Positions 31,925 through 43,411 of a DNA stretch of 64,000 bases are shown in pieces. This DNA is from Gymnothorax reevesii. Taxonomy: Eukaryota > Chordata > Actinopteri > Anguilliformes > Muraenidae. The notes beneath the pieces are model-generated. The model was not told the origin of the DNA, did no database searches, and saw only the letters and a list, made by a program, of their open reading frames with translations. The position numbers and the translations under genes are program-made. The DNA lies in assembly GCA_029721435.1 (NCBI GenBank), contig CM056583.1:93811575-93875574 (forward strand). Direction: 5' to 3'. The number at the start of each line of letters is the position of its first letter. Position 1 is the stretch's first letter.

Positions 31925-32215
31925 CCTCGCAAACTTGCCCTTCAAAGAGTTTTTTAGTTTTCCTCAGCTCTTTAAACACAGCACATATTTTACAGTATTC
32001 AGGCTTGTTCTTTTCTTTAGTCATTTCTGTATACCTCATTAAGAATAGCCTTTTCCCTCAAATTACTCCAAATAGCGGTAGTGATCAACACTGGAGTTTG
32101 TTTTTTCAACTTGTTCTTGCACACATTTGGTATGAATTTCCTCTGTACATGAAGCATGAGCCCCTTGAATAGACCCCACATTTCAGTCTTGGACCTGCAG
32201 TCGAAGAGTTTCATT
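31925..32215 (-). pseudogene. CR1 LINE linker fragment
   Basis: Minus-strand frame 32214-32017 reads EMWGLFKGLMLHVQRKFIP and LREKAILNEVYRND. It aligns by eye with the CR1 copy at 60640-60830 (MWERFKGDLLESPCRFIP, LREKRNLYKMYIKDN), the segment between endonuclease and reverse transcriptase. It is a short isolated fragment that abuts the LINE fragment on its left. Confidence 0.65.
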
Positions 32216-32529
32216 CAATCTATGTGCTTAAACCTTAGCGCATCCTGTTACAGTTTGCGCGCCTGAAATGAAAAATTGTACTTTTCAGGAGACCCTTTTA
32301 ATTTTTCGACACCCACTGTGGAATGATGACTCGTCCCTAGTGGCTCCATTATTTCTACGTTGCAAATTCTGTCAGGGTCATTACAGAACCAACCACTCCT
32401 GTTGGTTTCCCTGCGTACTGCACCAGAAAAGTGTCATTTATAACATCTAGAAATTCATCATCACACAAACATATTTGAATATGTGTTTGTGAGAGGATGG
32501 GGGTGAAAGCAGTTCAAATGTCGTCAATT

Positions 32530-33229
32530 CTAGACCCCTCCTTCCTTCTTTCTCTCCCCCCCTCTCTTCATCCCAGTCTCCTCCTCTGGAATGTGACGTT
32601 TTGGAGGCCTCCTCCTCTCAGGACGGACGGCCAAGTGGGTTTACGGTTTTGGGGCTCAATTAAAGTTGCTGAAGAGGGGGGAGGAGGGAAATGGGCTGAC
32701 GAACGGGGGTGTCGGTTTACTGTCTGATCCACAAAGCGAGGCGCCGCAGCTGCAAGAGTTACTTCAGCACGAGTCCGGAACTTTTTGCCCTTTTTCAGAC
32801 ACAGACGGGCTGGAGTACGCACTCTTACTCGACCAGGCTTCACTGCTGATCTTTACACCAGCTCTGTTTTTCATTCAAGAAGCTCTTCCTCCTTCTTCAA
32901 CACTGATGTTCCTGATTCTTCAACTTTAAGAGCAGCTCAGAGGGTTTTTTTGAGGCTACTTTTAAAAAAATTTTTTTTACTTCACCTCAGTCGATACGCT
33001 TCAGGGCTGCAGTAATTCAAATACGAACCAACAGCGAACGTAAGTCTTACAAGCTTTGGGCGCCTGACCTGCGTTCTGGATGTGTTTTTCCTCAGGGCTG
33101 GAGCCATGGAGACCTTATCAGGAGTAGAAAGGAGCAGGAAGTTGATTTGAAATCGCTGCACCTGGTGCTGTATCTCAGCGGCGGGTCTCCTGCGCAGGGG
33201 TGTTTGGTTGATTTCGGTAGCAGCAGAAC
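32530..33229 (+). promoter_or_regulatory. Probable promoter and 5' leader of the AEBP1-like gene
   Basis: Just upstream of the start codon the sequence loses its repeat character. It has a pyrimidine tract (32540-32586), a tgacgtttt word at 32594, and rising GC/CpG content. A possible leader intron runs from GTAAGT at 33040 to ..ttttcctcag at 33095; at 56 bp it would be very short. A small upstream ORF starts at 33107 (ATGGAG) and stops at 33149-33151, in the same frame as the main start but closed before it. No clear TATA box was found. Extent is inferred only. Confidence 0.4.
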
Positions 33230-33539
33230 ATGGAGAGGAGCGCTGCGCGACTGCTTGTCGCTGCGCTGTTGCTGGTGTTGAGCAGCACACTAACATGCGC
33301 TCATGCCCGGGGCCCCAAAACTGCGCCAGTGGGCCTCAGAACCACAGGGGCCCAGGTAGGGCAGGCTAGTGGCTCCGTCCCAAACCGCCACGAGGAGGAG
33401 GCGCAGATGGATGCTGGGAGAGTGGAGGCGCAGCTGGAGGCCAGGAGAGCTGAGGAGCAGAAGGATGAGCCAGGTTCAGAGGGAGGTGCAGGGAAGCCGA
33501 AAGCGAAGGCGAAGAAAACTCCAGAGGAGGTGCTGGCAG
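33230..33539 (+). CDS. aebp1: AEBP1/ACLP-like protein, exon 1 (signal peptide, charged N-terminus)
   Basis: ATG at 33230 in strong context (aacATGG). Residues 1-26 form a signal peptide: basic start (MERSAAR), hydrophobic core LLVAALLLVLSST, then small residues before a likely cut after AHA. The rest is an Ala/Glu/Arg/Lys-rich stretch ending GKPKAKAKKTPEEVLA. The exon ends at 33539 before GTAAAA, leaving one base (G) of a split codon; exon 2 supplies CC. A long intron of 18.5 kb follows. AEBP1/ACLP is a secreted matrix protein with a Lys/Pro-rich N-terminus, a discoidin domain and an inactive carboxypeptidase domain. Only the N-terminal part is in this window, so the name rests on the signal peptide plus the exon 2 repeats. 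Confidence 0.65.
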
Positions 33540-34056
33540 GTAAAAACACTCGTACTGACTTTATTATAGAAGGAAAAAGTGAACACAGCATCGGGCTCAA
33601 GCATTTTGACCGTTATACCGCACAAATAAAGGGCTGCAATCCCTATGTCTCACATGATATAGATAAGAGTACCTGCACATTAAAACAGACACTATACCTT
33701 GAGCGCCAAATACATTTTCAAGGAATTAAAAATGTAGGTATCCTGAGTTGTTGAAAACCTATCATGCGGCTACTTGTTTAAAAGAGCTCTCCCTGCGGTA
33801 GCAGCTTCCCTAACACTCCCCTGCGGGAGCTCTTTCAAACAAGTTGATATCTTTGATATCTTATATGATTGGGCAACTATAGTTGCCTACGGCACTGAAA
33901 GAGTTAAAGCAGACTCTATACCTTGATAAAAGTTGTTTTCAAATCCACTGCAATTGAGTCACTATCCAAAGAATTATAATACTTATTTTCTCTAGAATTG
34001 AGCATAAGCTGCACTGTGGCAAGTGTACTGCTTTGAAAAGCTTTCTGTAGTGTAGG

Positions 34057-34514
34057 TTATGCTATACTTAGTGCTGACCGTACTTTTGCTGTTTGGAAAG
34101 GCTTTCTCTGGCGTAGGCTGTGCTGTACTGAGTGCGCTGTTTGGAAAGGCTTTCTCTGGCGTAGGCTGTGCTGTACTGAGTGCGCTGTTTGGAAAGGCTT
34201 TCTCTGGCGTAGGCTGTGCTGTACTGAGTGCGCTGTTTGGAAAGGCTTTCTCTGGCGTAGGCTGTGCTGTACTGAGTGCGCTGTTTGGAAAGGCTTTCTC
34301 TGGCGTAGGCTGTGCTGTACTGAGTGCGCTGTTTGGAAAGGCTTTCTCTGGCGTAGGCTGTGCTGTACTGAGTGCGCTGTTTGGAAAGGCTTTCTCTGGC
34401 GTAGGCTGTGCTGTACTGAGTGCTCTGTTTGGAAAGGCTTTCTCTGGTGCAGGCTGTGCTGTACTGAGTGCTCTGTTTGGAAAGGCTTTCTCTGGTGCAG
34501 GCTGTGCAGTTTGA
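34057..34514. repeat. 48-bp minisatellite, about 9 units, in intron 1
   Basis: Units start at 34089, 34137, 34185 and so on (tgtttggaaaggctttctct...), nearly identical, with a gcgta/gtgca variant in the last two units. A more diverged half-unit precedes (34030-34085). Because 48 is a multiple of three, frames stay open on both strands (for example repeated LFGKAFSGVGCAVLSA), but it lies in an intron, has no splice context, and is not taken as coding. Confidence 0.97.
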
Positions 34515-36020
34515 AATAGTTCAGAGTGATTAACAGCCTCACTGCCTGCTGCTGCAGCACAGCAGCCAACGGGAGGTTTTTGTATCCCTGTTTTCCTATA
34601 TCGTTTTTTTCCCTCACATTTTTCCTATACCTCCCTCCATTCTCTCTCTCCCCTTCCTCACTGCAATAGTCTCTCTCTCACTTCCCTATTAAATGCGTGG
34701 GGTGGGCGAGCATCGTGGCCTTGAAGTTTGGGGTTGAACTCTCCCAGTCTGCCTGTGCGCTCCCGCAGGCCCCTGCTTTATGACGATAGAATCAGCCTTC
34801 TCTTTATGCCGCTGTTCTCCTTTGGCATGTTTTTATTCCATTTTTATTTCACAAAGCCCTTTTTTAAGTTCAGGCAAATTCGTAGGCTACTGCCTTTTTT
34901 TCTCATCTCTGTGGAAAAAATTTGCAAAGCTCAATAGGAGTCCGACAAGCAGCTGGGCGTGAGTCTGGCCACAATCACGTGTAACTGATCCAAGGAGTTT
35001 ATCTGCGGTAAACATCTGTCGAACTGGCTCAGGTCCCAGGGTCAGATCTTCTGAGGGTCGATTCAACCAACTGATTTCTGTTGCCACATGTTTATTCCAT
35101 TCACCTCTGCGGAGACGGCACGAGATTCCGCTAGTTTTACTGGAAACCTAAATGTTATGGAAGTCTTCAGAGGAGTGACATAATTCAAGTTCACTGTTTT
35201 CTTTGAAAACAATCCATGACTTGTCATTTTCTTTTTGACCTGGTATCAACCCATTGTGGCGTGAGATCACAAATGCATGGTAGAATGGGCTTAGCTAAAC
35301 ATTCTTGTGTCGCTGAAACAATCCAGACAGGTAATCTAGACCAGTTGCATAATTAAAAAATATATATATATTTCAATTATACCAGCTCTGCCAAAGGTTT
35401 AGGTGTCAAAGGTTTCAACCATGGTAAAGCAGTTATCAACCTTAGTACCAGGGAGCCACTGGAACATGCTTAGGTTTTGTCACTCAATTAATCAGCAATT
35501 AAATTGAATTATCAAAGTGCACCTATGATGCACCTTTTTATCTACTAGATGATAACTAGGTCTACTAGAATAAGTATACATCTTAAATGATCAAAAACAC
35601 TTTCGTTTTCTCATAGTGGCCATTTCTGCAGCAGCAGTCTCAAAAACGGTTTTGGCTCTCAAAAACTACAGTATCCTGCGATTGGTTGGCTGGACCGCTC
35701 ACTTGTGATTGGTCAACCACTGTACACGTTTGTCTGTAATGTCACACCCTTTACATAAATGGGTTTCAGCTCCAAGTGTGGAGACTGTGGCGATTATATT
35801 TTTCTGCCAACAACAGAAAAATAATGAGACAGGCTACTGGTTTTATTTTTCCTTCCTTCGCTTCAGCTAGTCTTTAATTAGACACAAAATATGTATTTCG
35901 ATTGTAGTTTATCTGTATTTCAAGCCCCACATCTTTTTTTTCAGAATTACAATTTGGGCACCTCTCTAAAAAAGGCAATCAGAGATAGCAGACCTGGCCC
36001 CAGCCACGGGCTGACAGACA
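34515..36020. other. Intron 1 sequence, no gene recognised
   Basis: Mostly unique AT-rich intron. A (CA)n tract follows at about 36031-36062. No transposon termini or long frames. Confidence 0.4.
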
Positions 36021-36029
36021 GACTGACAG

Positions 36030-36066
<37 letters not shown>

Positions 36067-36222
36067 TGATCATTGCTTAACCTGGCCCCCTAGGGGAGGG
36101 GCCAGGTAACAATATTAATACACATTCTCAAAAAACAAACAGTCATGCGCGCTTCATACACGAATAAGAAAAATATATTTGTCTCCCAACTTATTTGGTC
36201 TGCAGCTTCAGAGCTTCTTATA

Positions 36223-36302
36223 CAAAACCCATTTGCAAATCATTGTATTCTGTTATTATCTACGATTTATATAACGTGCCAACTTCACTGGTTTTGGTTT
36301 TG
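36223..36302. mobile_element. 80-bp Tc1 micro-element flanked by TA
   Basis: TA (36221-36222), then the eight-base left tip CAAAACCC, then directly the last 72 bp of the right terminus (atttgcaaatcattgtattc...cactggttttggttttg), then TA (36303-36304). It is the same family as 10152-11722. All internal sequence is deleted, yet both tips and target TAs are present. Confidence 0.85.
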
Positions 36303-37152
36303 TAAATGCAATACTGTTCGCAAACCGATTTCCTGTTTAACTCACCTAGAGGATGCTAATCTTCGCTTAGCATGATGCTAGCAGGATACCCTAATCCTCG
36401 CTTTGCATGATGCTAGCAGGATCCAAGGGCAAATCCCATAGAAAATCAGTAAAACCAGCGGAGTCAAAATGGAACTTTTTACATTGAAATAGGCACCAAA
36501 TATGGAAACAGACTGTTCGTGTGAACTCATACTAACTTTGAAGGTTCTGCAGGAGCCTTACAAAACAAGCAAAATGACAAGGGAGCTTTGGCACAAGACT
36601 TGACAGGCCTAAACTACCATAACTATTGAACACGCAAGGAGTTATGCAAGCACAGCCTTAGCATTGTGGTTTCCATAACAACCTGAAACTCCAGGTTCAG
36701 ACACAGTGGTCAGAGCTCCGTCTTTTAGGAGTAACCACTGAGAATATTTAGCGTTGAACAGCATCCAGTTCATGAAACAGTCCTCAGTAAAATGACGGTA
36801 ATAGAAAACTGCCACTGCCTCTCCACTTCTTCTTGCTTTGGAAGTCCACATAAATTAGATTTAAAATTGCATGCTTCTAGTAGCTGCGTTTGTGGGTGCA
36901 ACCTGCTTGATTTTAGGGTGTTCCAAACTAGGTGCCTGGTGCGAAAATTCAATTGGTGACTTCACCAATTGAAGGAAAAGATGACCGAATGTTATTTGGG
37001 CGTTTCAGGCAACTCTCGAGCACTGTGTTGTGTTGGAGAGAGAATTTCCTCTGGTGGTGACTTTGGGTTATTATTTCTCAGAACTTTTTCAGTGGGCTCC
37101 AAAATTACTGGCAACCCTGATTGGTTATGCACAAACAATACAAAAAAATATA

Positions 37153-37987
37153 CACTGAACAAAAATATAAACGCCCCGTGTTAAATTTTGGAATTTTTAT
37201 TAACATTAGGGCTATGCAATATACAAGCGAATCAAAATTAATTTTTGTTAATGACAAATCCTCAGATCACCGTCCATTACATCTTGATATTGGCATCTGC
37301 AAAGGAGTGACAATCCTTTGAACACGTTGGGATTGAAGAAATTGAATGTTCAATATCTTGTGTGTCCACCATTTGCATCTCTCAGAGCAACACGTCTCCT
37401 TCACATGGAGTTGGTCATGTTGTCTGTAGTGGCCTGTGGAATGTAATTCCATTCTTCCCGGAGGGCCACACGGAGCTGGCGCGCATTATCCGGAACTGGA
37501 ACACGGTCGCAGACACGTCGATCCAGAACATCCCAAAGATGCTCTATGGGCGACATGTCGAATACGCAGGCCAGTTCAGAACTGGAATGTGCTCTGCTTC
37601 AAGGAACTGCATGCAGACCGCTCTGGTGGACATCCCTGCATCCAGCATGCCAATGGCACGTCCCCGCATGACCTGAGACATCTGAGGCATGATGACTTTT
37701 GACAAAATTCGACATTTTGGGGTGGCTTTTTATTGTCCCCAGTATAAGGAGTGTCTGGGTACTGCTCATTCTGTCTGATCACCGTCTGGAAATGCCACAC
37801 CCATGTACTGAGTGACATCACTGCATCACTGAGCAAATGCTCACTTACAGAGAGATGGATTAAAAAATGGGACACAAATCAAGAGAAATATCCCTATTGT
37901 ACAAGTAAAAGTCTGCATATGCTCACTTCGAGTTGTTAACTCCATGTGGCATCAATATGTGACATGGGGCGTTATTTTTGTCCAGTG
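37153..37987 (-). mobile_element. Tc1-like transposon, internally deleted (835 bp)
   Basis: Inverted tips cactgaacaaaaatataaac (left) and gttatttttgtccagtg (right, inverted, less similar) are flanked by TA on both sides (37151-37152, 37988-37989). On the minus strand about 37560-37370 encodes the C-terminal transposase block (DMSPIEHLWDVL, RLREALREEWN-type, IPQATTDN), including the catalytic Glu in SPIE. The N-terminal helix-turn-helix and both Asp motifs are gone. The family differs from the other Tc1s in the window; it may be related to the fragment at 8228. Confidence 0.82.
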
Positions 37988-38264
37988 TAATTATAGAGAG
38001 ACAGAATATATCAATGACTCAGTTCTTCAAGGTCCTTTGGAACAGGCTGGAGGTCTAAGGCTGTAGGTTACAGTTGGTCCCCAGCAGACACACAGTCAAC
38101 CAGCAACCAGCTGAGAAACCTGAGTAACAATAATCATAATAAACACTGGCAGAGTGTGTCGAGTTTATACTCTATAAAGTCACAGGGAGACGGTTGGCCT
38201 CCACAAAATTTATTTGTTGAAATGTGACCCCCCCCCAAAAAAAATCTAAATGAATCGCCCTGGA

Positions 38265-39115
38265 GTAGACCCGGTGCAACTAACTGAATCACTATGTTGC
38301 AGGATTATAAGGGCCAAATACAGCAAACATTATGTCTCAGGATTCTGAAGACTCGTATCAACAAACTGAATCATTATTCTGCTGGATTATGTGGACCCAA
38401 CCTAATATGCGGAATAATTATGCTGCAGGATTAAGCACACCCAATGAAAAAAACTGAATCATGATGTTGCACACTGATGAGGACTAAACTCAATAAACTG
38501 GATTATTATGGCACAAGTGTGAACATCTGACTCAACAACACAAACTGAATCATTGTGTCATAGAACTATATGGACCAAACTCAACAAACTGAATTATTTC
38601 ACCGCAGGATTGCACGAGCAACTAGACAAACTACGTTTTTATGCCACAGGATTGTGAAGACTAAACTCAACAAACAGAATTATTTTGCTGCTGGACTAAA
38701 TGGACCAAATCAACAAACTGAATCATTATGATACAGAATTGTATGGATCAAACACAACAAACTGAATCATTATACTGCAAGATTGTTTGGACCCAACAAA
38801 ACAAAGTGAATCGTCATGCAGCACCACAGTGTAGGCCAAACTGAGCAAACTGAATCAATGTTGCAGCAAGACTGAGTGGAAGCAACACAAGAAAATGAAT
38901 CATTGTGCTGCACGATTCGTGGGCCAAACTCAACCAACTGAATCATTTTGCTGCACCATTGCGTGGGCCAAACTCAACCAACTGAATCATTTTGCTGCAC
39001 CATTGCGTGGGCCAAACTCAACCAACTGAATCATTGATCTGTATAACTGTGTAGGCTCAACAAAACGGAACAAACTGAATCATTAAAGCAGCAACATAGC
39101 ATAGGCCCAACTCAA
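38265..39115. repeat. Diverged 44-bp satellite, about 19 units
   Basis: A recurring unit of the form caaactgaatcattatgctgc followed by aggattgtgtgggcc(c)aaactcaa. Two adjacent units at 38935-39022 are identical at exactly 44 bp spacing; most others differ by many substitutions and small indels. It lies in intron 1. Confidence 0.9.
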
Positions 39116-39239
39116 CTTAAAACTTGAGAGTGCCTTTTTTAAGATCAGCCCAAGGGTGCCAACTTACCATCTCCAAATCTCTTCATACTTCATAATTAAT
39201 GAGCTTGGGGCTGGAAACAGGGAAATCAGTCATAACCTT

Positions 39240-39660
39240 GGTAATTAACCCCGCCCCTGGTGAGCAGGCCACACCCACTTTTCTGTGCTGTATTGAGCAA
39301 TAAAAAATTAGACTGCTCCATATTTCAACCTACATGGAGGTCCCTAGTTTTTATCAATTATTGAAACTAGAGTTGGTGAACTGCAACATAACATGTAAAA
39401 AGTCCTGGAACCTCCATGTAGGTTGACACTAGCACCACCTGAAGTTTCCATTTCTGACACATGGAAATTGGGTCCTAGTTCCGACCTTCATAAAGGTCCC
39501 AAAAAATTACAACTGTTTTCCAATCTTTGCAAGCCAGACATCAATAATCAGCAGTAAAGTTTTGGGACCTTTGTGCAGGAGGGAGAATAAGGGACCAAAA
39601 GTGGGGTAGATAGGCGTGGTCACCAAACTTCGAGCCACGCCCACAAGTCCTACATGGCCC
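39240..39660. repeat. Inverted-repeat element (possible MITE)
   Basis: caacctacatggaggt (about 39325-39340) is repeated inverted as acctccatgtaggttg (about 39411-39426). A looser outer pairing joins ccacacccacttttctg (39270-39290) with aaaagtggggta...gtggtcacc (39597-39625) and gagccacgcccac. No coding frame; ends are uncertain. Confidence 0.5.
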
Positions 39661-40859
39661 CCCAGGTGGAGCATCTCCAGTATCTGCTACATCAATATAT
39701 GAACTTTCAATTCTGCCTATAAAAAGCTTGGAACCTTTTCATTCCATGCAGATATAATCCTTTTATTTGTCATATTTGAGTATTTAATCAGCATCTGTGC
39801 ACACGCAAATTGTGTTCATTTTGTACATGAACATGTATCTTTCAAGCCAAGTTCATACTTCTCCTTTTAAATTAGAGTTCCGTAATCCTCAAAAGGCCAT
39901 TTTAACTCCAATAAATTTTGACATTAACTGCTTCTTTTTATAAATTTCAGTTAAAATCTGGGCACACATCTGGGCTTCTGCCTCACAGGGTTTTTCAGTT
40001 TTGTCTTTAGGCTCACACCCTGTTTCACTCTTCTCTTATCAGGTGTCCAGTCATTTATTAATAGGCTCTCTCTAATCCTTATGCAAAGGCAACATTATCA
40101 TAACATTTCCTCTTACCACGAATATTCCTTACCCTGGACAGATGTGCTGACAAAACATTGAATCGTGGGGACACACTGAACCATGTTTCATTTGAAATCA
40201 GCAGACTTGACACAAGTTATGGCCAATGCTGGAACACCAGCCAAGTTTAAATGTAGACTTTTTTCATTCTGATTGAAGATTTCAGGTCAGGTGTTCACAA
40301 GTGATGTGATCTATTCTGATCTGGGGCATGTTCAAGATTGAAGGATCTCTTGCCAAGGTCTCGCAAGGGAAGACTCCCGTGCTTTGAACATAAGTTCTTG
40401 TACGTTTTCCAAAATGGATACTTACGATGCTTTGCATCAAATTCTGTCAAAAACAAGCTGTGCAGAAGTGGACATCATCTTGAAAAGCAAGGTGAGACAG
40501 CTCTCCTTCGCCCTCTCTTCTCTACGCAAGACAAAATGTAGTTCAAATGTTCAAGAGGCAAGAGCTCGCGGGGTGTTGAACATACAGGGGTCTGATGTTC
40601 ACATGCACCACCGTAGTTGATCAGAACAGATGTTTTACAGCTGTGTGACATGCGCAGATTGATGAAAACATTGTGCGATTGGTAAAAGATGGAGGTCTAT
40701 CATCTGATTAGCACAATAGTTGCAGTTGTTTTGACACTTTCATTCAAGCAACAGCTTGATAATTAGGCATTCCAACAGACGAGTTTGGTTTAAGGTCAGA
40801 AGTCCGCTCGCACTGCGCAGAAGAGCTGCTGTGGGGCTGAAGGAAATACAGTAGCTACT

Positions 40860-40985
40860 TGCTGCATGGTGGGATGCAAACCCGGTGTGGTAAAGACGTG
40901 GGGCATTAAGTTTTTTGTGTACCCTCTGGCAAGAGACAACAACAGGCGTGGATTCGAGCTATAAATCGGAAGGACTTTTTATCAT
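40860..40985 (+). pseudogene. THAP-domain fragment
   Basis: The + strand reads CMVGCKPGVVKTWGIKFFVYPLARDNN, then in another frame AWIRAINRKDFLS. The pattern C..(x)GC......GI.FF.(Y/F)P.....R..W..A..R..F is the zinc-coordinating THAP DNA-binding domain, broken by a frameshift near 40945. THAP domains occur in P-element-like transposases and in host genes; with no other exon seen, a transposon or gene-fragment origin cannot be separated. Confidence 0.5.
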
Positions 40986-40999
40986 AAACTTCCTTATAA

Positions 41000-42600
41000 A
41001 TGCGGGGAATCTGACCATGTGATACAAGCGCGAGGCGTAAGGCTGTATGAGCTCGCTGGGTAAAAATCCTGTATCGTCCGTATCTGCCTGCCGGGCAACA
41101 TCCCATATCAGTAGCAAAAAGTATTGCCATACCAACAGACACGAGCTTCGATGGCTCATAAATTCCTGTGGCTGAAATTTCTGAACTGGACTATGTTATA
41201 GAAAAGGAACTTGATACAGAATTATTTGTAAACAGTACGCGTAGTGCCACGTTTTGCAGCAATATTCATGCGAAGGGCTGCAGTAAAACATTTCATGTGT
41301 AAGCTATTTTTGAAACACAAATGTATTACCTTAGTGGAGAAAATTGAGTTTGCATGCTAGCTAGCCAATTAGCCATTTTATTGACTTGAAAACACTGCTG
41401 ACGAAAAGCAAATGCTAGTGCTACTGACCTATAATGATGACAATAAAAATTCATTGTTAATTATGGTCAAAATCAGTATATGATAAATGGAATATCATAG
41501 GCCCATTTTCATTTCACACCGTGTATCAACCCTCTACCAGCATCAGCCCTCGAGCTAAAGCTTACCAAAAAAAAAACACAATTTGAAATCCATCATCCTC
41601 ACCATAGTCATTGAAATAAGATTCTGAATACAGAGTTGTGATTCTCCAACGCCCCCCTCTGGGCCATCTTGCCCCCAGTGCCCCCTGAATCTCTCAAAAT
41701 GACCCCTCGGGAGCAGAAGCGCCCCCGATGAGAAACCCTACGTTATGGGACAGTGTGGCCCCAACTCAACGAATAGAATTGTGAAAACTTCAAGATCCTG
41801 TGAACACGTAATCTACCTGCCACATATGGAACAGAGCGTGCAAGAGGCCACAGGCGATCCGACTAACACGTCCTCTCCCTGACAGGGCACACCAGTAGAA
41901 GAAAGCAGCTCTTGTCTCGCTGTATAATACAATAGGCGAGAGGGCAGAGATTAGAATTGAGCGATTGCTGAGAGATTTAGTCAATTAGTATGTGCAGCTA
42001 TACAATCCCGAGAGCATGTTAGTAAGTTAGTAAATATATACGATGTTATTATGTGTTAGTAAATTATCGAAAACGATATACTGTTAGTACGATTAGTAGA
42101 TAGCGAAAGGAGAGAGGAAGGAAGAACATGAGATATGAAGGAAGATCGAAAAACCCAGAAACCAGTAAATCACCCGAATGAGTGACACGTAAGACTAGGG
42201 ACCGTGAGCAAAGACCTACACAAGACAAGACAGGGTAAACGTAGTGCAAAGCATGGCATGGCAGAAATAAACAAGACAAGAGGATGAAAACATGGCATGA
42301 TAAACTATGACAGGAAAATAATAAAGACATGAAATCTAAATACCAAAACACAATACGCAATACAGAGAATAGTCATAATAACAAGCAGTGGTCACTTAAT
42401 ATGCAAATCAATAAACATGACATAGCCAGGCACAAAACTTAAACATGGCATGGAACAGGAACCTAACAAGTTTATGTTTTAACCACTTTGTAGAATAGCA
42501 GTTGGGCAGATGTTTGCAGTAAGTCTGACAGATAGCTTATGAGGTAAAAAAAAAAAAACTTCCAATCAGGGGAAAAACTGTGCGAAAAAGCTTGATTTCA
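41000..42600. other. Intron 1 sequence, no gene recognised
   Basis: 41640-41740 (cgcccccctctgggccatct...) and 42100-42460 (acatggcatgg, aacaagacaag words) look like dispersed repeats without definable ends. TTAGTA words recur at 41975-42100. No coding sequence is supported. Confidence 0.35.
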
Positions 42601-42912
42601 TAATAATAATAATGCATCAATTTTATATAGCGCTTTTTTGGACACTCAAAGACGCTTTACAATGGAGGCATTATTCATTCACACTCTGATGGTGGTAAAC
42701 TACGTTTTGTAGCCACAGCTGCCCTGGGGCAGACTGACGGAAGCGTGGCTGCCAGTATGCGCCTACGGCCCCTCCGACCTCCACCAAACATTCACACACA
42801 GCCATACAGGAGGGAGGGAGGGTTCCTATATTGCATGTTTTTTGGATGGGTGGGGGAAACCGGAGTACCCGGAGGAAACCCACGCGAACACGGGGAGAAC
42901 ATGCATGATTAT
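42600..42912 (-). repeat. Dispersed fish retroposon tail
   Basis: (ataat)n, then ttttatatagcgcttttttg, caaagacgctttacaatgg and, further on, accggagtacccggaggaaa, cccacgcgaacacggggaga. These two boxes in this order are common at the ends of fish non-LTR/SINE repeats (from memory). No protein. Confidence 0.6.
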
Positions 42913-43411
42913 TAAGTTAAGTTCAAAGCTGCACTTTTTGCCAAAAGCCAACAACAACACTTATAGAGCTTCTTGAAGGAAAAAAAAAAAAGATCACTAA
43001 TGGAGTGACCTGTGGGATTAAACCGGTTAAAGTCCATTACAAGCCTACTATCCAGATAAATATGATGATAGCAATGACCATGAATGAAGTAATACAACCC
43101 CAATTCTGAAATTAGTTGGGACGAAGCGTAAATTGTGTATAAAATCAAAATGCAATAACTTTCAGAGCACATGAACATTGAAAACTGAGACATTTTACAT
43201 TTTTATCCACAAAAGTAGCTTATTTCAAATTTTCTGGCTGCAACAGGTCTCACAAAAGTTGGGACACAGGCAAACAAGGGCTGAAAAAGCAATTAATATA
43301 TGAAAATCAGCTGAAAGAACATTTAGCAAGTAATTAAGTTAACTGGCATCCGGTGTGTAACACAGCTATAAAAGGGATGTCTTAGAGAGGCTGAGTCTCT
43401 CAGAAGTAAAG

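Noticed and set aside
32497..32929. Overlapping ORFs upstream of the AEBP1-like start as genes
   Set aside because: They are mutual shadows in GC-rich leader sequence with no recognisable product.
33540..33754. Extension of the exon 1 frame to the stop after 33751
   Set aside because: Splicing at 33539/33540 joins in frame to exon 2, and the composition changes to AT-rich non-coding right after the donor.
34057..34617. Repeat proteins on both strands (151 and 186 aa)
   Set aside because: They come from the 48-bp minisatellite in an intron; both strands being open is a property of the repeat, not of genes.
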